Below are positions 7,301-15,000 of a stretch of DNA of 20,280 nt, in pieces. The stretch spans positions 1-20,280 of the IMG/VR virus record IMGVR_UViG_3300035228_000670; one strand, written 5' to 3'. The notes under the pieces were generated by a model. It did not search any database. It worked only from the letters and a program-made list of their open reading frames with translations, and had not been told where the DNA came from. Source of the stretch: a virus. The position numbers were made by a program, and so were the translations under genes. Every line of letters starts with the position of its first letter. The stretch's first letter is position 1.

Positions 7301-8856
7301 TGATCACTAAGAGTCAATGTATTTGTAGCAGTATCAATTGCCGTGACAGTAGTTATAACTCCAGCCGCAAGATCGCCCGATCCAGAAACTTTAGTAACAA
7401 CTGCTCCCTGACCAATTGAAGTTGCTTGTGATGCTGATACCTGTACTGCAGTGAAATTGCCACCAGGAGATTCAAAACTAACATTACCAGCTGCTAATGT
7501 ACTAGTTGCTGCAGCACTCACTGTAATAGTAGTTCCAGAAATATTAGTAACAGTTGTTCCTTCTGGGAAAAATCCATTTTCATCAATAACTGTCATTCCC
7601 TGAAGAATTCCAGTAGTAGTAGCAAGATTTGTGATGTCTGTACTACCACTAGTAATATCACCAGTAGTTGCTACAGAACCTAGTAAATCAGTTGATACGT
7701 TATTTGTAGCACCAGGAAGAGTGATGTTATCACCAACAGCATAACCCTGTCCTTTACTAGCAAATTCTAGGTTCTGAGGTATTCCAGGTTGACTAGAAAT
7801 ACTAAATTCAAATCCAGAACCTCCTCCACCACCGAGATTAGCATCGCTTGCTGATATAACATCTAGTTGTTGATAACCTTGACCACTATTTGTGATAGTG
7901 ACAAGATCAATTACACCATCATATGTGATATTGGAAATTGTAAATGCAAACCCACTACCAGCAGCAGCACTGTCTCCAGATAAATCTTGTGCATCTGCAC
8001 TCAATACATCACCAGATACGTATCCATCTCCGTTGTCGGTGATAGTTACATCAGTAACAACACCACTGGTAAGAGTGATATCTGCTGTGATTGGAGTAAC
8101 AACTCCTGTACCACCAGTGAGAGTAACGCCAGCGACTACGCCATCGGGACCAGGATAAGCACTACCACCATTAGTAATACTAGCTGTTACAGTCTGTGCT
8201 CCAAGAATATCAATATCGGCAATTGCACCAGATCCTGAACTATTGATATTAGATATAGGAACGTCAACATATGATCCAGGTTTATATGCAGAACCAGCAT
8301 TCGTAATATTACCTAGAATACCTTCTACTGAAAATGCAATTTCTGCTCCAGTTCCACTACCATCAGTTTCTACTGGAGTAAAGAAAGAACCTTCATTATA
8401 TCCAGTACCAATAGTTGTAAATGTTCCTAAAAACTCAGTTACATCTATATTTAATGTAGCACCAAGACCTGTACCACCAATAACAGGAACGTTGACATAT
8501 GATCCTGAATCATAATTAGATCCAACTGCCGTAACGACAAGACCAGCAGTTGTTAAAATTTTGTTTTGGACATTAATATCTTTAAAAGAAACTACTTGAG
8601 TTTCGCGGAAGTCAACAATACGTTTCTCGCCACTAACTAAACCGATTGCCTTCAGATCTGGTTTAAAGATACCAAGAGTCCCATCGGTATTGAATGCTAA
8701 TGAGGGAACTACTTTAGTTCCATCTCCAAGTTTTAGGTTACCAGTAGATAGGTCACTACCACCAGCAGAAATACTGAAGATCTGTGTGCCGATATCGTTA
8801 ATTTTTACCCTTTGAGTTTCAAAGGTATCTGTTTTGGCTACATTAATTGCTGGCAT
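4342..8856 (-). CDS. Large modular tail-fibre/baseplate-type structural protein (1504 aa) with cupredoxin-like motif
   Basis: Complete frame from ATG 8856 to a TAA at 4344-4342. Residues 1-100 form a conserved-looking head (MPAINVAKTDTFETQRVKIN). Residues 110-570 hold about eight glycine/tyrosine repeats (GSNYDSGSY, GTGYNEGSF, GSAYKPGSY, GDGYVSGD, GQGYAVGD, GSGYDVAD). Residues 398-461 and 716-782 are two copies of a TGxL-PGM / PxGTxV / ITxxAAAT module. Residues about 668-830 carry a cupredoxin-like pattern with His698, Cys813, His816 and Met819. Residues 971-1080 and 1193-1293 are a duplicated GSIRYN / FEGY module, separated by a binding-module-like unit at 1096-1150. The last 180 residues resemble the C-terminal domain common in cyanophage fibre proteins (ending VVSQITKK). 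The start overlaps the 64-residue gene by 14 bases. A virion surface role is likely; the precise position is unknown. Confidence 0.88.
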   Translation of the reverse strand: MPAINVAKTDTFETQRVKINDIGTQIFSISAGGSDLSTGNLKLGDGTKVVPSLAFNTDGTLGIFKPDLKAIGLVSGEKRIVDFRETQVVSFKDINVQNKILTTAGLVVTAVGSNYDSGSYVNVPVIGGTGLGATLNIDVTEFLGTFTTIGTGYNEGSFFTPVETDGSGTGAEIAFSVEGILGNITNAGSAYKPGSYVDVPISNINSSGSGAIADIDILGAQTVTASITNGGSAYPGPDGVVAGVTLTGGTGVVTPITADITLTSGVVTDVTITDNGDGYVSGDVLSADAQDLSGDSAAAGSGFAFTISNITYDGVIDLVTITNSGQGYQQLDVISASDANLGGGGGSGFEFSISSQPGIPQNLEFASKGQGYAVGDNITLPGATNNVSTDLLGSVATTGDITSGSTDITNLATTTGILQGMTVIDENGFFPEGTTVTNISGTTITVSAAATSTLAAGNVSFESPGGNFTAVQVSASQATSIGQGAVVTKVSGSGDLAAGVITTVTAIDTATNTLTLSDQPALAGAVVLDFTPAYGSPTTEVNFQLETLGSIDAVTVLEGGSGYDVADVVTISATDLTQPITKVVTTVNVEVLTFAVSVPSNAISVGDTADIGGGDAGTVQAQVLSVGTSGGNITEVIVESVGAAAGQTIQIGSGTAYSIDTATNVNRFALDGVVGDSFTIFLSNKYVFDVSDPSNTGHIFALSDIPGGDTGRGLVTGITSNVSLSAVVGVTDSTGILPGMEVSIQSGNAVIPAGTKVLSVDSGTQITLDAAATGSGSSVLDFIGTEFTDNVVRTANDLSLKVTSTTPNLYYYCTVHPNMGGSDNFEGVLTYNANNPKVFGTGGTIQVNAIGSTDVISLDVETGQITSIGSQGTTLSFGSGTITDLTSTTSKTTDTHVVGMIKSDSDGDDIIEMNAGVSTNFSYGNVNIGSSIQIENTTGNITSSGAIKTTGNFNSGDKLEITNNVISTVPGEDLVFEPASANQTKIIGTTALVIPAGNISQRPLPNVSYDGSIRYNTETNQYEGYNASTTSWSSLGGIRDLDGNTTILAEETIGSNDNTLWFINDNVNTVRFTPEYQEFVNVKKVRSPNTSAPDYTEWRANVPVTLGEYLKYRNNIYEVTQAGTTATSGSEPIHTTGVLTNGSAELTWYISAVSSLTFEEISELRIDPLGFTDLVVNNEIRLSNNNILTTTNDLQIEPSSGKKVKIIAPTSLVLPVGDNNQKGSPEQGSIRYNTDDSQFEGYDGIQWGGLGGVKDIDQDTLIKAEVGPGTDEDTLFFVTANNEALRLTANDLEFDLVDSIKSTNTDSLAVNLSLLTFNNNETTLDNTSADVSFLHCSKEFFDIGLSTGLAVDPLLRLSDVGDITFNLGFGTSTFTGIKLFDETLQNFELAHVKVSTTKVALIRGSINQNEAVLFDPSTDECADVQLIAHNITTGDKEVVKYTVFSKGTDIFHTEIANMRTNGQQVLTSFDFNAFNECRLTFILNTDISVGNNVNITVVSQITKK
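4978..5946 (-). repeat. Duplicated ~105-residue module flanking a binding-like unit
   Basis: Two paralogous segments of the 1504-residue protein, residues 971-1080 (5946-5617) and 1193-1293 (5280-4978). They share the order EP(A/S)S, (T/V)KIIxxTxLVxPxG, GSIRYNT, (Y/F)EGY, W, LGG(I/V)(R/K)D(L/I)D, T, AE, DxTLxF, (V/A)xR(F/L)T. The pattern is common in marine T4-like phage fibres. The protein copies are clear; the DNA copies are well diverged. Confidence 0.75.
7147..8535 (-). repeat. Array of about eight glycine/tyrosine (GxGYxxG) protein repeats
   Basis: Residues 108-570 of the 1504-residue protein repeat a unit of roughly 35-45 residues: an (N/G)xG(S/T/D/Q)xY core, xxGxY or xxGD, VPxxGG or equivalent, then a beta strand. 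At least eight cores can be counted, with one longer interruption at about 385-545. The units are degenerate at the DNA level. Confidence 0.7.
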
Positions 8857-9037
8857 TTCTTGCGATCTCTCTAAGAAGTAGTTTGATTTCAGATAGTTCT
8901 TCCTTCAAAGTATTTATGTCACTCTTCATTCCTCGAATCATGTCGGAAGCAGTCTTTTTAGGGGGTGATTGTGTGTTAACAATCACCCCTGTTTCTGGAT
9001 CTCTGTAAAGACCTATATGACCATCAACTTTTATCAT
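8843..9037 (-). CDS. Small coiled-coil protein (64 aa) between two giant structural genes
   Basis: The frame runs from ATG 9037 to a stop at 8845-8843. Its start overlaps the stop of the 2794-residue gene as ATGA, and its end overlaps the next gene by 14 bases; no convincing ribosome site precedes it, so it is probably translated by coupling. The N-terminal half reads MIKVDGHIGLYRDPETGVIV, a signature I recognise from small proteins of T4-like cyanophages. The C-terminal half (residues about 31-61) is a likely coiled coil with Met, Ile and Leu at heptad-like spacing (MIRGMKSDINTLKEELSEIK). Function is unknown. By its size and coiled coil it could be a fibre-assembly helper or an oligomerising peptide, but no homology to T4 gp57A is claimed. 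A strong hairpin lies inside its coding sequence. Confidence 0.82.
   Translation of the reverse strand: MIKVDGHIGLYRDPETGVIVNTQSPPKKTASDMIRGMKSDINTLKEELSEIKLLLREIARNASN
8899..8918 (-). promoter_or_regulatory. Possible internal late promoter ahead of the 1504-residue gene
   Basis: CATAAATA (8918-8911, minus strand) matches the T4 late octamer at seven of eight bases. Five bases downstream comes purine-rich AAGGAAG (8905-8899), the same offset as AGGAAAT at the two intergenic elements. It lies inside the 64-residue gene, 54 bases before ATG 8856. Being in coding sequence, it could be chance. Confidence 0.4.
8962..8989 (-). other. Perfect 11-bp hairpin inside the 64-residue gene
   Basis: Arms 8962-8972 (GGGGTGATTGT on the plus strand) and 8979-8989 are perfect reverse complements around a 6-base loop, with a GC-rich base. 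The stem covers codons for GVIVNTQSPP of the small coiled-coil protein. On the transcribed strand the stem is followed by TAAAAAG rather than a run of T, so it does not look like a standard intrinsic terminator. Confidence 0.7.
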
Positions 9038-12000
9038 GCTGAAGCTACAACTCGAATGTCTTGAATCTTTGGAACATAAGATGGATTATCCGACTTCATT
9101 ACAAGTTTGATGCCGAAAGAGGTGAAGTTATCTAGACCAGAAATAGTATACCTGAACTCTTGGTAATCACCTTGCTCTTCTTTTTGTGGAGAGATTGCAT
9201 TTTGAGGACGCGCATTTTTCATCATATCTGGTCTGCCATCGGTATTAAAGAACAACCATTCCAGTTCTTCAAAATCTTTCTGTACAGAAGTTGTTTTAAC
9301 TTTGTAAAGAGCAGCAATATCTAGAGAATCTTTTACATTTGCTGTAATGATTAAATCAACAGCTTTTGCTGGTGTTTCTATACTCAATTCTTTTGTTACA
9401 TATTTTGCAACACTTGAAGAATCACTGACGCTATCCTCAGGAACATAATCTACACCATCAGTATAATTGACTGCCTTAATCTCAAAGTATCTTTCTTCTC
9501 CAGTTCCGATACTTGGGAAGGAAACTAAATCACCTACTCTAAACAGATCACTTTCTTGATCAAGAGTAACCTGCTCTCTAATAAACGACCCAATCAAAGC
9601 ACTAGATGTATAATCATTATTGATTGGTTGTCTATCAGATTCTACTCTAAGAACTTGCTTTGGAATATCCCAAAGTTTTACTGTTCCAGTAATACTAGTA
9701 TTATAAACTTCAGTTACAGAAGATGGATTAATAGCATTAATAACATCATTGAATGCAAAATCTGGTTTAAAGTTTTGTGCTCCTGATGCTGCGACTGATA
9801 TTGTTCTGCCTGCAAGTGTTTGACCAGATTGTGACTGGTTAGAGAAGAACAACTGCTCATTAGGTTCAAACAGGTTATTGTTTGTAACCTTGACCGTGAT
9901 CTCATTACTATTGGTATTAAATCCAACGATTGTACCTTTAGAACCAGTTGCAGAAATTCCTAAATTAATGTTACCAATACCTTCTACTGTTTGACCAGTA
10001 TTAATAGGAAGTTGGGCACCTCCTTCTGCTTCTGTTTGATAATTTCCGCCAAGAACAATTTTATAAACAGGATAGAATTCAATTTCTTGGAATCTCTTGC
10101 CATATCTTTCTTCCGTTCCAACAGCAGACTCAATTCTATTTGTAGAAGTTTTAATAGAAGAAGCAGTCAAGTCAATAATAGGAGATAGGTAAGACTTACT
10201 TGAAGATAAAACTAATCTGTAAACTAGACCATTGTCCAAATTATTCATCAAAAGATTGATGTCAGAAGGAACAACTTTCTGGTTGATGAAATATTGCTCT
10301 TCGTTTAAGAAAGTTTTCTCAAAGTCAGAAATAGAATATGAATTATAATTTTTTGTATTAGAATCAATAGCAACAACATTAGTAGTCTTTACTGAAGTGC
10401 TGATATTAGTTCCAGGAGACTGAATATAAGCAAGTTGTGCTAGCAGTCTTTCATACTTTTTGTTAGAAGCAATAAGTCCTCTTGTACCACCACCTTTGAT
10501 GGAATCAGCTGCTCTACCAATACCAGAAATATTAAATACGTCAATACCAGGATTGGAAACCTTAAATAGATTTGTATTCAAAGACCCTTCAGTATAACCA
10601 GCAGTAGTAGATAGATTCTTAAAGAAAACGTAAGAATCACTATTTTCAAATCCATGATTCTTGTGACTAATCTTAATAATATTGTTATTATTTTTGAATA
10701 ATCCTGAAGTTGCATTAGCATTAGCAAAAGCATAGGTCTCGATAGGATCTATAGTCATTTGCTCATAACCAAGAGAAATGTTTGTTAGATCAATAGTAGG
10801 ACTCTTGGTGATATCAAATTCTGCTCTGTATAGAGTAAACTTAATATCTTCAAACAGATCTTCGGTCCAGTTATCTATGTTCTGTGACTTGAATACAGAA
10901 CCTAAAGATGGATTAGTAGTGACTGTTGTGCTGGTAGCAATTTCAGTTTCTCCAAGTCTAGAAGACCAAATCTCGAAATCCTGAGAATCTGTTTCAATTG
11001 TTAGTGCATACTCGGCATTATTGCTAAGATATACTGGATATTCAAAGTTGAATCTAGTAGGAACGACAGACATTGTTTGACCAATCTCATCAATAGCAAC
11101 ACCCATTCTTACAGCGGGTTCGGTAATTTCAATTCTTGTAGATAGTGCAGCACCTGCATTACCAAGTCCAGTTCCTCTAACAACAACAGAAGGTGGTTCT
11201 GTGTATCCTCTTCCAGGAAGAGTTAGAGTTGCGTTATAGATTCTTCCATCAGAAACAGCAACTGTTGCAGTTGCATTACTACCACCAGGAAGACTTGGAC
11301 TTTCAACTGTGATAGTTGCGGAGTCGTAACTATCTCCAGTATCATCAACATTAATAGAAGAAATAAATCCAGAGTCTTTAGCAATTCTCATTGCAATCTC
11401 TGCATTGTTTTGATTATTGAAAGAAACAATCGAAGGTAAAGTTACAATTTCGTTTTGAACAAAAGAGATGCCATTATGATTACTGAGAATCATAGTATAT
11501 ACTTGCTCGTTTGTTAGTTGGATCTGTCCATCTTCAGAAACAGCAACTTGATTATTGTTCTTATCTAGAACCTTCAAGATAGGACCACTTGCACTAGATT
11601 GATCACCAGATATTCTTTCTCCTACTTTAATAGAGACAGATGCAGTTACATATACTTGTAGATAAGTATATGGTTCTACTACCACCTCTGTTCCAGGAAT
11701 AATGTTCTTACCTGGTTTCTCGGAATCAACATCCGTCAGATAGATTCTAATAGGAATATTTTCACTCTTCTTGGAGAAGAAGAGATCGACACCTGTAGAG
11801 AAACAACCACCTTCGTATCCTTCAACCTTGAATGTTTGTGCCAAGGGGTTGGGTTTCTGTTCTTGTTCGGTATTGTTGGAGATCAACTGAATACCTTCAT
11901 TTGCTTTAAAGTATGCTGGTTTCGTGGATACGATACTTCCAGGATTTTCTGGGAGCAATCCAGTTGCATAAAACTTGATTTCTGCAAATGTCTCTACAGA

Positions 12001-15000
12001 ATCCTTATCTGCATTAATTGAACTAGAAGTAAATCTAATAGTCTTTTCGCCAGTAGAAATTCTTACATCTTCTCCAGACTGATCATAAGTAACTGTTCTA
12101 ACATCGCCAGTCCAGTAACTACCATCTGTAGGAGGAGCACCAGCTGGGATTAAAATGATACCACTGATATTACCATTGTCATCGGTAATTATGGGGGAGT
12201 TAAAAGTAGAAGTAGAGTTGCCCGCAATTCCAGTAAATCTAATGTCGGGAACACACCAACGATTGATGTTCTTACCTTCTAGGAATACAGAAATTTCAGT
12301 CTTGGGTTTTAGTCTTCTAGCAACAAACTTAACTGGAATACTACGAGCGAAATAGTTGAGAGAAGTAATTACAGACTTACCTCTGCTTGCTTTTGTGGAA
12401 ACACCTTTTGGAGTTTCATTATTTTGAGGACTGATGTTGGAAGAACTTGCTACCAATGCATCTTGAACTCCACCAATAGATGCCTCACCATTTGTGGTGG
12501 AAAGAGGATTAATATTAAAGAATGCTCTTTCGGTTCCAGTCCATGTTATAACAAATGAGTTATAGATTTGAGAGAATGCAGTTGTTACATCATTCTTAGC
12601 AAGGAATGGAACAAACAAATTAGTGTTGTTATCTGTAATCAGTGGGGCAATAGATCTGTCATACCAAGTATCAACATTAGGTGTAATAGAAATATCACCA
12701 ACGTATTGTAGAACAACGAATGGGTTGGGATTGATTGTTTTCGTAGCAAAGTCATTGCCTAGTAGTTTGACACTCTCATAAGGGAGAGTCAAGACACCAT
12801 TATTATTAACATATCCAGCAACTTCTCTTTGATCTTCTCTTGTATTGATTTCTTTAACGAGGAAACTTTCCTCATTAACAGGTGCTCTCATTACTGATTG
12901 CTGTGTATCAATAGAAACTAAATGATCATTAGACTTGATGTTTCCTTTATGTGTTTCAAAGTTATCAACAAAGAAACCACACTTGAATCTATCAAGACCA
13001 ATGTCGTCACGAATCTGCATATTCAACGCCTGCTGCTCAAGAACACTTAAAGAAGTGTAATACTCAAGACGCTCAACACGCTGACTTATCTTACCAATGT
13101 CCTTCATCGTGTAACGCTTATTCTCTGCAGGAATAATACGTACATCTCTGTAACTATCAGTAAAAGCAGGAATGTACAGATAGTACAAAGTGATAGAGTC
13201 ACTTACCTGTTCTGGTTTAGAAGGATTGAGTGATGGGTTTCCTTTTTTAATAATAAACTCACCATTAGTATTCAGATATACTCCATCAATTCTATCCAGA
13301 TATTGTGTTTTGTTAAACTTAATAGTCCATGGAAGCATCGCATCTGGCGCTGGTGTGCTAGAGGCAATACCACCAGAACCAGAGAATTCTAGATAGTTAT
13401 CCTGACCCAATAGAGACTGGTTCTGATAACCAGTAATGATGTTCGTGTTGTCAACCTTGGGACGGAAGTCAATTACGTCTTTCAGGGATACGATTCCATT
13501 AACAGAAGAGTTAAACACAGGAATCTCTTCTGCACCAACACCTGCTTCATGCAGATAAGAGTCAATAGTGCAGAAGTCTCCTTGGGAATGTTCAAAGTAA
13601 TCAAATGCGACAACAAGTTGTCCAGTAGGTGCTTCTTGACCAGACTTCAGCAATAGAGTTGCAACACCATAATGAGTGTCTCTCATACCACTATCAAAGA
13701 TGTATTTGTCTGTAACATCTGTACCAGAAATTAGATTTCCTCCTGCGTCAACTGATGCAGGTGCAGACTCGGATCCTTCATAGACATATCTTAGTTTGAA
13801 TACGTCAGAATAGGATACAATACTAATAGTTTCGCCATCTAAATCTTGTCCTCTAAATGGAACAAGTTGTGTACCACTAGACTGAACAATAATCTGTTTA
13901 TTTCTTACAGCAGTCTTGAGTCTTGGTTTTGCTTTAGATACTTCTAGGGTAGCAGATAGTTTTAGAGTTGGGAATGTAATATTAGGAATACTGGCACGAA
14001 GAATAGTCAGTCTATCCAGTTGTGTTTGAGTTAGAGTACTCAAAGACTCGTAATATGCGATCTCAGTATTGAATGAGTTAACAATTTCTCCGATATCACC
14101 GAAGTAATTCTCAGGGAAGTTAACGCTAACGGATCCTGCTGTTAGAGCGCCTGTAGCTAGTGTAGACTGAGCAAACGATACATATTCAGGGTTAACATAT
14201 GCAATGTCTCCTGAGACGATAGGACCGCTATTCAGGACGATTTCAAAATCAGTCTCTAAGTATCCTGGTTGACCCTGAGTTCCTACTGAGAGTGTAGAAG
14301 ATCTTTCAGTTAAACTATGAACACAAATGCCTGGTTCTAGAATAGTAATAATAAAGTTTTTACTATCAAAATCTGTAAATCTTTGGGTGCCAAATGGTAA
14401 TTGAGCAGCAAACGTCAAACTACCATTACCAGAAGAAGATGTTGCAATAAAGTCTCTTCTGAAATGATAAGCAATTTTAGTATCTTCTGTAGAGTCGATA
14501 AGAGACTTAATTTGCTTATCTCCAGTTGGAACAACTAGAGATCCTACAGGATTTGTAACAAGAGGTCTTTGTACAACAACACTTGCATTGACAACATTAT
14601 CAAGTAGTACTCTATCAAGAATAATTCTCGATCTCTTAGATCCAGAAGGTGGAGTCGCATATATTACTTTATACTTGTAAACATTTCCACTAGTATCAGT
14701 AAACTGAATGATGTCACCATGAACTAGTTGCTTAGATGCATCCCCAGTAAATCCATCACAATCAATGAATCTATATCCTTTAATACCAGAGAACGTATTG
14801 CTAGTTACTTCATTAACAAGAGCATATCCACTAGCATCTAACTCAATATCTGCACTAAATTTGTTTTTATTGCCAGCACCAAACTGAGAATATACGGACT
14901 TTACATTCTCTGGAGAATATGTGTAGATAGAATTGCTAAACAGAACAGCAGTAACAATTGCAGGATTACCGATGTTATTAGCACCAGTATCAAATGAGAT

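Noticed and set aside
8961-8990. Hairpin as an intrinsic terminator
   Set aside because: On the transcribed strand the stem is followed by TAAAAAG, not a T-run, and it sits inside a gene. In the plus direction the following GTTTCTGG is also weak and no plus-strand gene ends there.
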